NCBI RefSeq assembly: GCF_934330165.1
Contig: NZ_CAKRGI010000001.1
Span: 162,408 to 226,407 of the forward strand
DNA from: an uncultured Mediterraneibacter sp.
Lineage (GTDB): Bacteria > Bacillota > Clostridia > Lachnospirales > Lachnospiraceae
DNA length: 64,000 bases
Direction: 5' to 3'
The notes under the pieces were generated by a model. That model was not told the origin of the DNA. It worked only from the letters and a program-made list of their open reading frames with translations, and did no database searches. The position numbers and the translations under genes are program-made. This document shows positions 28,028 through 37,682 of the stretch, piece after piece (position 1 is the stretch's first letter; every line of letters begins with the position of its first letter).

Positions 28028-30127
28028 TTATACTTCTTTCATATTGATCCTGCCGGATTCAGCCTGCTCTTTTCCTTCTTCTCCCTCCACCGGCTCAGGA
28101 ATTCCTTTTACTTCACGGAAAATCTTCATAAATTCTTTTCCGGTGATCGTCTCTTTTTCAATCAGAAATGCAGCGATCTGATCCAGTGCATCCCGGTTTT
28201 CAGACAGAAGACGCTTTGCCTCTTCATAAGAACTCTTAAGCATCCGCATCACTTCTTCGTCAATCTGACTTGCAGTTGCCTCACCACAGTTTAACACCGG
28301 TCTGCCATCCAGATAACGGTTCTGTATTGATTCCAGACCCATCAGTCCGAACCGGTCAGACATTCCATACTGGGTAATCATTGCTCTTGCAATCTTAGTC
28401 GCCTGTTCGATATCGTTGGATGCCCCGGTCGTCACTGTATCAAAGACGATTTCTTCAGCTGCACGACCACCAAGTGCAACTACGATCATCGCCTCCAGCT
28501 CTTTCTTCGTATTCAGAAATTTTTCTTCCTCCGGTGTCTGCATAACATACCCCAATGCCCCCATTGTTCTTGGCACAATGGTGATCTTCTGGACAGGCTC
28601 CGTATTTTTCTGAAGTGCTGTGACCAGTGCATGTCCGACCTCATGATAGGAAACAATTCTCCGCTCTTCCGCACTCATGATCCGATCTTTCTTCTCTTTA
28701 CCGACCAGTACAACTTCCACTGCCTCAAAAAGATCCTTCTGACTGACGACCTGTCTGCCATTTTTTACCGCATTGATCGCAGCCTCATTGATCATATTGG
28801 CGAGATCCGATCCTACCGCACCGGATGTCGCCAGTGCGATTTCTTCCAGGTTCACACTATCATCCATCTTGACATCTTTTGCATGGACTTTTAATACATC
28901 CACACGTCCCTTCAGATCCGGCTTATCTACAATAATCCGGCGATCAAACCGTCCCGGACGAAGCAAGGCAGGATCAAGTACTTCCGGGCGGTTTGTAGCC
29001 GCAAGGACAAGAAGTCCCTTGTTCGTATCAAATCCATCCATCTCTGCAAGAAGCTGGTTCAGTGTCTGCTCTCTCTCATCATTTCCACCCATAGCTGTAT
29101 CACGGGTCTTTCCAATGGCATCAATCTCATCAATAAATACAATACATGGAGCCATCTGCTGTGCCTGCTTGAACAGATCACGCACACGGGAAGCTCCTAC
29201 ACCTACATACATCTCTACAAAAGCTGAACCGGACAGGGAGAAGAATGGAACACCTGCTTCTCCGGCTACCGCCTTGGCAAGCAGGGTTTTACCTGTTCCC
29301 GGAGGTCCGACGAGCAATGCACCCTTTGGCAGCTTCGCTCCGATCCCACTGTATTTCTCAGGATTATGAAGGAAATCAACAACTTCCTGCAGGGATTCCT
29401 TCGCTTCATCCTGTCCGGCAACATTCTGGAATGTGACTCCGGTCTGCTTCTCCATATACATCTTGGCATTGCTTTTTCCAATGCCCATCATACCTCCGCC
29501 TTTGGTCATTCGCTTCATTAAAAATGCGAACAAAAATACCATCAGAATAATTGGCACAACTGTGATGACCAGTTCCGTGATCAGAGAACCTGCCGTATCC
29601 GGCACTTCTGCCTTAAACTGCACTCCACCCTTTTTCAGCTTCTCTACCAGTGTTTCATCATTTACAAGACCGGTATAATAATCAGGATCCTTCTCCTCTG
29701 TATCTCCGGAGTCCTGCATCTGCTCCTGGAGCTGACTGATCAGATCATAGGTTCCATTTTCCCCGGCTGTGCTACTGCTGTCCTTTGAGGAATCAGAAGT
29801 TCTGCTTTTCTCCGTGGACTCTTTGGATGAACCGCTCTTTTTCCCCTCATCCTTTACTTCTTTTAAAGTTCCCTTCAGCTTTTCCTTTCTTGCTGAATCC
29901 GTAAGTACAATATTAATTCTGGAATTTGTAAACGTCACTGACTCTACCTTTTTATTGTCTACAAGCTTCAGAAATTTATCATAACTGATCTCCTCCGGGC
30001 TTCCTCCCCGCATAAGAGAAAAGAGGCCCATAACAATAAAGGTGATCAGTAACGTGGTAAATAAAATGATACCCCATCCCTGCCGGTTATTGTTCGGACC
30101 TTTGTTCTTATTATTCTGGTTATCCAT
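28028..30127 (-). CDS. ftsH: ATP-dependent zinc metalloprotease FtsH with long extracytoplasmic linker
   Basis: Membrane-anchored AAA+ protease for quality control. About 699 residues: membrane helix 1 (~20-38), an extracytoplasmic domain, helix 2 (~185-205), AAA domain with GPPGTGKT (~275-282), [11 protein letters not shown] and the RPGRFDR second region of homology, and the zinc protease HEVGH. The extracytoplasmic part is enlarged by a Ser/Lys/Asp-rich insert (~90-150) absent from standard FtsH. Two adjacent ATGs (30130, 30127); the second has the better distance to TAGGAGG. Confidence 0.95.
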   Translation of the reverse strand: MDNQNNKNKGPNNNRQGWGIILFTTLLITFIVMGLFSLMRGGSPEEISYDKFLKLVDNKKVESVTFTNSRINIVLTDSARKEKLKGTLKEVKDEGKKSGSSKESTEKSRTSDSSKDSSSTAGENGTYDLISQLQEQMQDSGDTEEKDPDYYTGLVNDETLVEKLKKGGVQFKAEVPDTAGSLITELVITVVPIILMVFLFAFLMKRMTKGGGMMGIGKSNAKMYMEKQTGVTFQNVAGQDEAKESLQEVVDFLHNPEKYSGIGAKLPKGALLVGPPGTGKTLLAKAVAGEAGVPFFSLSGSAFVEMYVGVGASRVRDLFKQAQQMAPCIVFIDEIDAIGKTRDTAMGGNDEREQTLNQLLAEMDGFDTNKGLLVLAATNRPEVLDPALLRPGRFDRRIIVDKPDLKGRVDVLKVHAKDVKMDDSVNLEEIALATSGAVGSDLANMINEAAINAVKNGRQVVSQKDLFEAVEVVLVGKEKKDRIMSAEERRIVSYHEVGHALVTALQKNTEPVQKITIVPRTMGALGYVMQTPEEEKFLNTKKELEAMIVVALGGRAAEEIVFDTVTTGASNDIEQATKIARAMITQYGMSDRFGLMGLESIQNRYLDGRPVLNCGEATASQIDEEVMRMLKSSYEEAKRLLSENRDALDQIAAFLIEKETITGKEFMKIFREVKGIPEPVEGEEGKEQAESGRINMKEV

Positions 30128-30267
30128 CATTTTCCTCCTAAAATCAACTAACTTCCATTATAAATACAGGGTTTCCATAAATCAATAAAAAGATTATGAA
30201 AATATTGTAAAACCATGACGATTTATAGTATACTACTTAACAGTAAATACAAAGTGGGGAATCAACA

Positions 30268-31749
30268 ATGAAAATAGGATTTGATAACGAAAAATATTTA
30301 AAAATGCAGTCCGAACATATTAGAAACCGCATCGGAAAATTTGGTGGAAAGCTTTACCTTGAATTTGGTGGAAAGCTCTTTGACGACTACCATGCTTCCC
30401 GCGTTCTTCCGGGATTTGAACCCGACAGTAAACTCCGTCTTCTGAAAGAGCTCAGCGACCAGGCTGAGATTGTCTTTGCGATCAGTGCCAAAGATATTGA
30501 AAAAAACAAGATCCGTGGGGATCTCGGAATTACTTATGATTCTGATGTCATCCGTCTGATCGGAACTTACCGTGAACAGGGACTTTTTGTCGGCAGCGTT
30601 GTTATTACGCAATTCTCAGGACAGGAAAGTGCCCTTTTGTTCAAGCACCGCCTGGAAAAGCTGAATATCCCGGTCTATATCCATTATAATATCCCTGGAT
30701 ACCCTGCCAATATTCCTCTGATCGTGAGTGATGAAGGCTATGGCAAAAATGATTATATCGAAACTTCTCATCCGCTGGTCATCGTAACAGCACCGGGTCC
30801 TGGAAGCGGAAAAATGGCGGTCTGCCTTTCCCAGCTTTATCAGGAGCATCAGCGTGGAATCAATGCCGGCTATGCAAAGTTTGAGACATTCCCTATCTGG
30901 AATCTGCCTCTTAAGCATCCGGTCAATCTTGCTTACGAAGCCGCTACTGCCGATTTAAATGATGTCAATATGATCGACCCTTATCATCTGGAAGCTTACG
31001 GAGAAACGACTGTCAACTATAACCGGGATGTTGAGATTTTCCCTGTATTAAATACGATGTTTGAAAAGATTTATGGATCAAGTCCCTATAAGTCTCCTAC
31101 CGACATGGGTGTAAATATGGCCGGTAACTGTATCTGTGATGATGAAGCCTGCTGTGAGGCCTCTTGTCAGGAGATCATCCGCCGTTACTACACTGCCCTT
31201 GGCTCCCTCCTCAAAGGTGATTCTTCTGAAAAAGAAGCCGAAAAGATCGAACTGCTCATGAATATGGCAGGGATCACTATCGCTGACCGCAAAGTTGCTG
31301 TAAAAGCATTGGAGCGTGCAAAAGAATCCGGCACACCTGCAGCAGCACTGGAACTTGAGGATGGGCAGATCATCACCGGAAAGACTTCCAACCTTCTTGG
31401 AGCATCTGCCGCACTGCTTCTGAATGTTCTGAAAGAACTGGCAGGTGTCGATCACTCGATCAGGATCATCTCTCCTGAGTCCATCGAACCGATTCAGAAA
31501 CTGAAGGTGGAATACCTGAAGAGTAAAAATCCACGTCTTCATACAGATGAAGTGCTGATCGCCCTCTCAGGAAGTGCCGCAACTAACCCGCTCGCAGAAC
31601 TGGCTCTCTCCCAGCTTCCCAAGCTGAAAGGCTGTCAGGCACATACTTCTGTGATGCTCTCAGATGTTGATATTAAGACTTTTAAAAAGCTTGGTGTTCA
31701 GCTCACCTGTGAAGCAGTCTATGAACCAAGCAGATGCTTTAAAGCCTGA
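30268..31749 (+). CDS. DUF1846 family protein
   Basis: A 493-residue cytosolic protein of the DUF1846 family, widespread in Firmicutes. It starts MKIGFDNEKYL and carries a P-loop-like TAPGPGSGKMAVCLSQL, a Cys cluster CICDDEACCEASC, and a long C-terminal region including KTSNLLGASAALLLN and the RLHTDEVLIALS-type segment. The family has no settled biochemical role, although the P-loop-like motif hints at nucleotide binding. Divergent from ftsH, with GGGGAATCAACA before ATG 30268. Confidence 0.88.
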   Translation: MKIGFDNEKYLKMQSEHIRNRIGKFGGKLYLEFGGKLFDDYHASRVLPGFEPDSKLRLLKELSDQAEIVFAISAKDIEKNKIRGDLGITYDSDVIRLIGTYREQGLFVGSVVITQFSGQESALLFKHRLEKLNIPVYIHYNIPGYPANIPLIVSDEGYGKNDYIETSHPLVIVTAPGPGSGKMAVCLSQLYQEHQRGINAGYAKFETFPIWNLPLKHPVNLAYEAATADLNDVNMIDPYHLEAYGETTVNYNRDVEIFPVLNTMFEKIYGSSPYKSPTDMGVNMAGNCICDDEACCEASCQEIIRRYYTALGSLLKGDSSEKEAEKIELLMNMAGITIADRKVAVKALERAKESGTPAAALELEDGQIITGKTSNLLGASAALLLNVLKELAGVDHSIRIISPESIEPIQKLKVEYLKSKNPRLHTDEVLIALSGSAATNPLAELALSQLPKLKGCQAHTSVMLSDVDIKTFKKLGVQLTCEAVYEPSRCFKA

Positions 31750-31777
31750 TTTACCGAAGGTTTATGTTTTTACTGTT

Positions 31778-31815
31778 CCCCCGTAATTTCTGCAGGATTA
31801 CGGGGGATTTCTCTA
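31778..31815 (+). terminator. Terminator after DUF1846
   Basis: CCCCCGTAAT (31778-31787) and ATTACGGGGG (31797-31806) form a perfect 10-bp stem followed by ATTTCTCT. Confidence 0.8.
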
Positions 31816-31936
31816 CCTACTGAAATTGTAGGAGATATTTTTAAAAAAATACTGTATTTTTTTTTTCGATTGGTGTATACTTGGAAAGTATTTTTTTCAC
31901 ATTAACCCAAATATACTACGGAGGAGGAAAGACACT

Positions 31937-33553
31937 ATGGCAGTGAAATATGTATTTGTTACAGGCGGAGTAGTCTCCGGTCTTGGAAAGGGAATTACCG
32001 CTGCATCTCTCGGACGTCTTCTCAAAGCAAGAGGCTATACCGTTACGATGCAGAAATTTGATCCCTATATCAATATTGATCCGGGAACGATGAACCCGGT
32101 TCAGCATGGCGAGGTATTTGTTACCGATGACGGTGCTGAGACAGACCTTGACCTCGGACATTATGAAAGATTTATCGATGAAAGCCTGACAAAAAATTCA
32201 AACGTTACAACTGGAAAAATTTACTGGTCCGTTCTTCAGAAAGAACGTCGGGGAGATTTCGGCGGAGGAACAGTACAGGTCATCCCACATATCACGAACG
32301 AGATCAAAAGCCGCTTTTACCGGAATCCCGCTGCTACTGATACAGAGATCGCCATCATTGAAGTTGGTGGTACAGTCGGTGACATCGAAAGCCAGCCTTT
32401 CCTCGAATCCATCCGTCAGTTTCAGCATGAACGTGGATCTGAGAATGTGATTCTGATCCATGTAACCCTCATTCCTTATCTGAAAGCCTCTCAGGAGATG
32501 AAGACAAAACCGACCCAGGCCAGTGTAAAGGAACTTCAGGGAATGGGAATCCAGCCGGATATCATCGTATGCCGTTCCGAATATCCGCTCGATGATGGCA
32601 TGAAAAACAAAATTTCTCTGTTCTGTAATCTTCCTGCAGATCATGTCCTTCAGAACCTGGATGTAGAATATCTTTACGAAGCACCTCTGGCAATGGAAAA
32701 AGAACACCTTGCACAGGTAGTATGTGAATGTCTCCATCTTGACTGTCCTGAACCGGATCTGGCAGACTGGACTGAAATGGTTGAAAAACTCCGTCACCCG
32801 ACACAGGAAGTTACTGTTGCCCTTGTTGGAAAATATATCCAGCTTCATGACGCTTATATCAGTGTCGTAGAAGCATTAAAGCATGGCGGAATTTACAGCC
32901 ATACAACTGTCAATATCAAATGGATCGACTCCGAAACAGTCACTGCTGAAAATGCCGAAGAGTTATTTTCCGATGTCAGCGGTATTCTTGTTCCGGGCGG
33001 ATTCGGTCACCGCGGTATAGAAGGTAAGATTGAAGCAATCCGTTATGCACGTACCCACAATATCCCGTTCCTTGGTCTCTGTCTCGGAATGCAGCTTTCC
33101 ATTGTGGAATTTGCCCGTGATGTCATCGGCTACAAAGATGCCCACAGTATGGAGCTGAACCCGGATACAACCCATCCGGTCATCCATATCATGGAGGATC
33201 AGATCGGAATTGAAGATATCGGAGGAACTTTAAGACTTGGTTCTTATCCCTGCGTGCTGAAGGAAAACTCTCTCGCATACAGCTTATATGGGACAAAAGA
33301 GATCCACGAACGTCACCGTCACCGCTATGAAGTAAATAACGATTACCGTGAAGTACTGGAAGCAAATGGAATGTCTCTGTGCGGACTTTCTCCGGACAGC
33401 CGGATCGTAGAGATGGTAGAAATCCCGTCTCATCCATGGTTCATTGCTACTCAGGCACATCCTGAGCTGAAATCCAGACCGAACCGTCCTCATCCTTTAT
33501 TTAAAGGATTTGTAGAAGCCGCTCTGGCAAAGCAGCATGAAAAAGAAAATTGA
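31937..33553 (+). CDS. pyrG: CTP synthase
   Basis: Makes CTP from UTP, ATP and glutamine. 538 residues: N-terminal synthetase with [14 protein letters not shown]-loop and [14 protein letters not shown]-terminal class I glutamine amidotransferase with [12 protein letters not shown], the nucleophile elbow GLCLGMQLS and the His/Glu pair in [12 protein letters not shown] 31937 follows GGAGGAGGAAAG. Leader 31882-31936 shows no obvious attenuator; in Bacillus pyrG uses a reiterative-G leader, which is not seen here. Terminator follows at 33574. Confidence 0.97.
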   Translation: MAVKYVFVTGGVVSGLGKGITAASLGRLLKARGYTVTMQKFDPYINIDPGTMNPVQHGEVFVTDDGAETDLDLGHYERFIDESLTKNSNVTTGKIYWSVLQKERRGDFGGGTVQVIPHITNEIKSRFYRNPAATDTEIAIIEVGGTVGDIESQPFLESIRQFQHERGSENVILIHVTLIPYLKASQEMKTKPTQASVKELQGMGIQPDIIVCRSEYPLDDGMKNKISLFCNLPADHVLQNLDVEYLYEAPLAMEKEHLAQVVCECLHLDCPEPDLADWTEMVEKLRHPTQEVTVALVGKYIQLHDAYISVVEALKHGGIYSHTTVNIKWIDSETVTAENAEELFSDVSGILVPGGFGHRGIEGKIEAIRYARTHNIPFLGLCLGMQLSIVEFARDVIGYKDAHSMELNPDTTHPVIHIMEDQIGIEDIGGTLRLGSYPCVLKENSLAYSLYGTKEIHERHRHRYEVNNDYREVLEANGMSLCGLSPDSRIVEMVEIPSHPWFIATQAHPELKSRPNRPHPLFKGFVEAALAKQHEKEN

Positions 33554-33573
33554 TTTTTAAAGGATACTAAAAT

Positions 33574-33617
33574 AATACCGGAGGCAGGATGAAAGCTGCT
33601 TCCGGTATTTGCTTTTA
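33574..33617 (+). terminator. pyrG terminator
   Basis: AATACCGGAGGCAG (33574-33587) and CTGCTTCCGGTATT (33596-33609) form a 14-bp stem with one wobble, then TTGCTTTT. It overlaps the stop region of the convergent PAP2 gene by a few bases. Confidence 0.85.
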
Positions 33618-34169
33618 ACCCGATCTTCTTTTTTTCTCCATCTGCAACATCTGCATCAGTTTCCAGCCTGCCCAGCCGGCAAAAATTCCGACCACCATTC
33701 CTCCAAGGACATCGGTTGGATAATGGACACCGACATACAGCCTTGACAGGGCGATCACACCCGCAAGAATCACGCAGGCTATCCCCCATTTTGGGGGCAA
33801 TGTCCTGACTAATGCACAGGCTGCCGCAAAAGAAGCACTCGTATGTCCTGACGGGAAAGAGTAATCCCTCTGACGTTCGATCATCAGCCTGAGACCCTCT
33901 ACCACTTCATAAGGTCTTATCCTTGCCACAAAATTTTTCAGACATACATTCGTGAGCAACGCCCCCACCAACAGTGCCAGCAGTGCGGCAACTCCCGCAG
34001 GTCTTGTCTTTTTGGAAAACAGAAGAATTATTCCCAGCAGAATCCAGAGAATACCTCCGTCTCCCAGATGAGTCACTGCTTTCCAGAACCAGTCCATCCA
34101 CTCCTGCCTGATATGATCCTGGATAAAAAGCAGAATCTCTCCGTCCATCTTTAATAATGCATCAACCAT
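33615..34169 (-). CDS. PAP2-family membrane phosphatase
   Basis: 184-residue integral membrane acid phosphatase. All three catalytic motifs are present: KNFVARIRP, SFPSGHT and SRLYVGVHYPTD, with hydrophobic segments around residues 43-70 and after each motif. Substrates in this family are lipid phosphates such as undecaprenyl pyrophosphate or phosphatidylglycerol phosphate; which one cannot be told. ATG 34169 has GAGG upstream and overlaps the end of the dus-like gene by 8 bp, so the two form an operon. Confidence 0.9.
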   Translation of the reverse strand: MVDALLKMDGEILLFIQDHIRQEWMDWFWKAVTHLGDGGILWILLGIILLFSKKTRPAGVAALLALLVGALLTNVCLKNFVARIRPYEVVEGLRLMIERQRDYSFPSGHTSASFAAACALVRTLPPKWGIACVILAGVIALSRLYVGVHYPTDVLGGMVVGIFAGWAGWKLMQMLQMEKKRRSG

Positions 34170-35103
34170 GTATAACCTCTTCCTTCATAAAAAGCTCATT
34201 TACAATACTCTCGTAAATAACACATCTTTCACATTTTTTTATCTTTTTATAATACTTTTTCCCATTCGTAAAAAGTCCCGAGAAATAAAACCACAATTCT
34301 TTCATCTTATATAATACCGTTCTGTCACCAGACATTTCCTCACAATATGCCCGGTATAAAAGATCATGGAACTTTCTGAGTTCTGCCTTTTCTGCCTGCC
34401 CTCCGCCTTTCAGGACTCTTCCCAATGCCGGGTCTGCCAGCACTCCGCGTCCAACCATCACGCAATCCAGCTTCGGAAACCGCTCTCTGAGCCTCTTCAG
34501 ATCTTCTGCGTTACAGATATCCCCATTATAGCAGAGTGGATTTCTGCTCTCTTCTGCTGCCATGGCAAATACATCCAGATTCGGTGTATTTTTATAGAAA
34601 TCCTTTTGCAGCCTTGGATGTACGATCAGCTCTTCCAACGGATACCGGTTATAGATCTTCAGGAGATCTTCAAATTCTTCCGGTTCACTCATTCCGATCC
34701 TTGTCTTCACCGAAATCTTCCATTCACGCTTCTTGAAAATTTCATCCAGAAAACGATCCAGCCGGTCCGGCTCTTCAAGGAACCCTGCTCCACGCCCTTT
34801 CGTAACAACCGTCCGGGAAGGACAGCCAAGGTTCAGATTCACTTCTTCATATCCATACTCTGCAAGCTTTTTAGCTGTCTCTATAAAATCCTCTGCCTGG
34901 TTCGTCAAAATCTGCGGCACTGCCAGAACACCACGGTTATTTTCCGGCAACACATCTTTCTTTTCCCTCGTGCTGAAATGCCCTTTCTGGTTCGGACTGA
35001 TAAAAGGAATAAAATACTTGTCAAATCCGTCAAAGCACTCTTTTAATGCTGTTCTGTATATATGTCCTGTAATCCCTTCAAGCGGGGCAAGATAAATTTT
35101 CAT
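34162..35103 (-). CDS. tRNA-dihydrouridine synthase family protein
   Basis: FMN-dependent TIM-barrel enzyme that reduces uridine in tRNA. 313 residues: IYLAPLEGITG start, PQILTN, the signature NLNLGCPSRTVVTKGRGAG with the catalytic Cys, KTRIG, LIVHPRL, and VMVGRGVLADP. The C-terminal helical domain is shorter and diverged compared with DusB. ATG 35103 is the only start that begins at the first barrel strand; a longer basic N-terminal extension in frame (to 35220) is unlikely. Confidence 0.9.
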   Translation of the reverse strand: MKIYLAPLEGITGHIYRTALKECFDGFDKYFIPFISPNQKGHFSTREKKDVLPENNRGVLAVPQILTNQAEDFIETAKKLAEYGYEEVNLNLGCPSRTVVTKGRGAGFLEEPDRLDRFLDEIFKKREWKISVKTRIGMSEPEEFEDLLKIYNRYPLEELIVHPRLQKDFYKNTPNLDVFAMAAEESRNPLCYNGDICNAEDLKRLRERFPKLDCVMVGRGVLADPALGRVLKGGGQAEKAELRKFHDLLYRAYCEEMSGDRTVLYKMKELWFYFSGLFTNGKKYYKKIKKCERCVIYESIVNELFMKEEVIHG

Positions 35104-35191
35104 CCACTGTATTCTCCCTGTCCGTCTTTTCTTCCGGTCTGTTGTCCGGTCTCCTATTTTCATTTTCTTTCTGCCTTTTCCGATAACTTCC

Positions 35192-35242
35192 CTTTTACCA
35201 TACCTTGTTGTGCTTGTCAAGGAATTTTGATTGTGCTAAGAT
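35192..35242. promoter_or_regulatory. Divergent promoters with overlapping -35 elements
   Basis: Plus strand: TTGTCA (35214-35219), 17 bp, TAAGAT (35237-35242) with TG one base before it, an excellent promoter for the ABC exporter. Minus strand: TTGACA (35220-35215), 17 bp, TAAAAG (35197-35192), a fair promoter for the dus-like gene. The two -35 boxes share the near-palindrome CTTGTCAAG, so polymerases would exclude each other. Confidence 0.55.
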
Positions 35243-35281
35243 GACTCTGTTCAGATGAAATTTTTAACCGGAGGGAAACTT

Positions 35282-37003
35282 ATGCATACATTAAAAAAAT
35301 TCATCCACTATTATCAACCTTATAAACTGGTCTTTTTTATTGATCTGATCTGTGCTGCCATCATCAGTCTGGTAGATCTTTCCTACCCGCAGATTCTCAG
35401 AACCATGACGAAGACTTTATTTACCAGAGATACTGCTGTCATCCTCCATGCACTTCCATGGATCGCTTCAGGACTTCTCCTGATGTACCTGATCCAGAGT
35501 CTCTGCAAATATTATGTAAGTTATCAGGGACATATGATGGGAGCGAACATGGAACGGGATATGCGCCAACAGCTTTTTGACCATTATGAGGAGCTTTCTT
35601 TCTCCTATTACAGTCAGAACAATTCCGGTCAGATGATGAGCAAACTGGTCAGTGATCTTTTTGATATTTCGGAATTTGCCCATCATGGTCCTGAAAATTT
35701 GTTCATCTCTGTTGTAAAGATCATTGGTGCATTTATTTTTCTTTTTATGATCAACCACAAACTGGCTTTTCCATTAGCGATCCTGGTCGTTGTGATGTTC
35801 CTCTTTTCTTTCAGACAGAACCGCAAGATGCAGGAAACTTTCATGGAAAACCGCCGCAAGATTGGAGATATTAACGCCAGTCTGCAGGACACTCTTTCCG
35901 GTATCCGGGTCGTACAGTCCTTCGCAAATGAAGATCTGGAACGTGAAAAATTTAAGAAAAGCAACCATGCCTTTCTTCTTTCCAAAAATGATAACTACCA
36001 CTGCATGGGATCTTTTATGAGTTCCAATTTATTTTTTCAGGGACTGATGTATCTTATTACACTGGTCTATGGCGGTTATCTGATCGCCCAGGGACAGATG
36101 CAGACTGCAGACCTTGCAATGTATGCCCTGTACATCGGTATCTTTATCAGTCCGATTCAGATTCTTGTAGAGCTGGTAGAAATGATGCAGAAAGGGCTTT
36201 CCGGTTTCCGACGTTTTCTCGATGTCATGGAGACCGTTCCTGAGATTCAGGATGCACTGGATGCTGTTGATCTTACCAATGTAAAAGGAAGAGTCTGCTA
36301 TGAGGATGTATCCTTTCATTATAGTGATGATGATACAACGGTTCTTTCCAATATATCCATTGAGATCCCTGCCGGCAGATCTGTCGCTCTGGTGGGGCCT
36401 TCCGGCAGCGGAAAGACTACGATCTGTTCTCTGCTGCCCCGCTTCTACGATGTGACAGCCGGACGCATTACGATCGACGACCAGGATATCCGCCATCTCA
36501 CCCTGAAAAGCCTGCGTTCACAGATTGGTATGGTACAGCAGGATGTCTACCTGTTCTCAGGAACGATCCGTGATAATATTGCCTACGGAAAACCGGATGC
36601 CTCTGACGAAGAGATCATTGCCGCTGCAAAACGTGCAAACATCCACGACTTTATCATGGAACTTCCACAGCAGTATGAAACCTTTGTCGGAGAACGTGGT
36701 GCCCGTCTCTCCGGTGGTCAGAAGCAGCGGATTTCCATTGCCCGTGTCTTCCTGAAAAACCCTCCGATCCTGATCCTGGATGAAGCTACCAGTGCATTGG
36801 ATAATGAGAGTGAACGGAAGATCCAGAAAAGCCTGGAAGAACTTTCCAAAAACCGCACAACGATCACCATCGCTCATCGTCTTTCCACGATCAAAGGTTC
36901 TGATGAGATCATCGTCATCACCGAAAATGGAATTGCAGAGCGTGGAACGCATGAGTTTCTCCTGCAAAAAGGCGGAATTTACGCCAAATATTATCAGATG
37001 TAA
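35282..37003 (+). CDS. ABC exporter, fused permease and ATPase
   Basis: A 573-residue half-transporter expected to act as a homodimer in the membrane. Type I exporter membrane domain with about six helices (residues ~15-320), then an ATPase with GPSGSGKTT, Q-loop QQDVYLFSG, signature LSGGQKQR, Walker B ILILDEATSALD and switch His in AHRLST. ATG 35282 is preceded by GGAGGGAAACTT; the in-frame ATG at 35255 is too near the promoter. Lipid, peptide or drug export is possible; the substrate is unknown. No partner half-transporter is adjacent. Confidence 0.93.
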   Translation: MHTLKKFIHYYQPYKLVFFIDLICAAIISLVDLSYPQILRTMTKTLFTRDTAVILHALPWIASGLLLMYLIQSLCKYYVSYQGHMMGANMERDMRQQLFDHYEELSFSYYSQNNSGQMMSKLVSDLFDISEFAHHGPENLFISVVKIIGAFIFLFMINHKLAFPLAILVVVMFLFSFRQNRKMQETFMENRRKIGDINASLQDTLSGIRVVQSFANEDLEREKFKKSNHAFLLSKNDNYHCMGSFMSSNLFFQGLMYLITLVYGGYLIAQGQMQTADLAMYALYIGIFISPIQILVELVEMMQKGLSGFRRFLDVMETVPEIQDALDAVDLTNVKGRVCYEDVSFHYSDDDTTVLSNISIEIPAGRSVALVGPSGSGKTTICSLLPRFYDVTAGRITIDDQDIRHLTLKSLRSQIGMVQQDVYLFSGTIRDNIAYGKPDASDEEIIAAAKRANIHDFIMELPQQYETFVGERGARLSGGQKQRISIARVFLKNPPILILDEATSALDNESERKIQKSLEELSKNRTTITIAHRLSTIKGSDEIIVITENGIAERGTHEFLLQKGGIYAKYYQM

Positions 37004-37022
37004 GAAAAATAGATGGAAATGC

Positions 37023-37053
37023 AGCCCTTTTCCTGTGGAGAGGGGCTTTTTCT
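37023..37053 (+). terminator. Terminator of the ABC exporter gene
   Basis: AGCCCTTTTCC (37023-37033), loop TGT, GGAGAGGGGCT (37037-37047): 11 pairs including two G-T wobbles, followed by TTTTTC. Confidence 0.85.
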
Positions 37054-37175
37054 ATACTTCTGTATACGGATATGAAGAGATAATTTACAACGCCGAAATT
37101 TGTGCAATAAGCACAAAAAAAACAATATTATTACATATATCAAAACAATATAACCTATGTTTTTGTGATAAATAT

Positions 37176-37205
37176 TTGACTTAGAGAAAGGGTTTGTGTT
37201 ATCAT
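37176..37205 (+). promoter_or_regulatory. Promoter of the small membrane protein gene
   Basis: -35 TTGACT (37176-37181), 18-bp spacer, -10 TATCAT (37200-37205). The preceding AT-rich region (37060-37175) holds a small hairpin (TTTGTGC/GCACAAA) and no gene. Confidence 0.55.
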
Positions 37206-37241
37206 TTTAATGACTTAATATTACTTAAAGGAGTGATTGAT

Positions 37242-37508
37242 ATGGATAATAATAAGATTCAAAAAATTTCCCACTATATAATAGTTCTTTTGCTCGTGAT
37301 TCTTTGGTTTATTATGATGTTTTTTCCTGAGTACATGGATACTATGAATTTTAAAATATTTTTTTCTATTTCACTTGCTTGTTCCATGATTTACTCTTTC
37401 TGTAGAAAGAAATACTTTCCTATGCAAAAAGACTGTAAAACAGAAAAATTTGTTTGTACTTTTTTAATAATACTGCTTTTTTTGAGGCTTCTGTTTTTGA
37501 AAAATTAA
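37242..37508 (+). CDS. Small membrane protein, unknown
   Basis: 88 residues with three hydrophobic segments (~10-27, ~37-52, ~68-85) and a basic loop RKKYFP between the second and third. No family recognised. ATG 37242 has AAAGGAG 8 bases upstream. Codon use is clearly more AT-rich than in its neighbours, as is the surrounding 37060-37510 region, which together with its own promoter and two following terminators suggests a transferred or fast-evolving single-gene insert. Confidence 0.65.
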   Translation: MDNNKIQKISHYIIVLLLVILWFIMMFFPEYMDTMNFKIFFSISLACSMIYSFCRKKYFPMQKDCKTEKFVCTFLIILLFLRLLFLKN

Positions 37509-37536
37509 GTGATAGAAATACTTCTGTCTACAGTTG

Positions 37537-37568
37537 AAGCGGCTATCCTTTGAGATAGCCGCTTTTTT
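37537..37568 (+). terminator. Terminator of the small membrane protein gene
   Basis: AAGCGGCTATC (37537-37547) and GATAGCCGCTT (37554-37564) form a perfect 11-bp stem, followed by TTTT (37565-37568). Confidence 0.9.
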
Positions 37569-37599
37569 CGTAAAAAATCATTTATCATTATCTTTGTTC

Positions 37600-37635
37600 A
37601 GCCTATGAGAAAAATTCTCATGGGCTTTTTATTTT
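37600..37635 (+). terminator. Second, tandem terminator
   Basis: AGCCTATGAGAA (37600-37611) and TTCTCATGGGCT (37615-37626), one wobble, followed by TTTTATTTT. Protects the convergent HD gene from read-through. Confidence 0.8.
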
Positions 37636-37682
37636 GATTCATCTCAGGTTACAACTTTCAAAAGTCTACAGCTTACAGAAAC

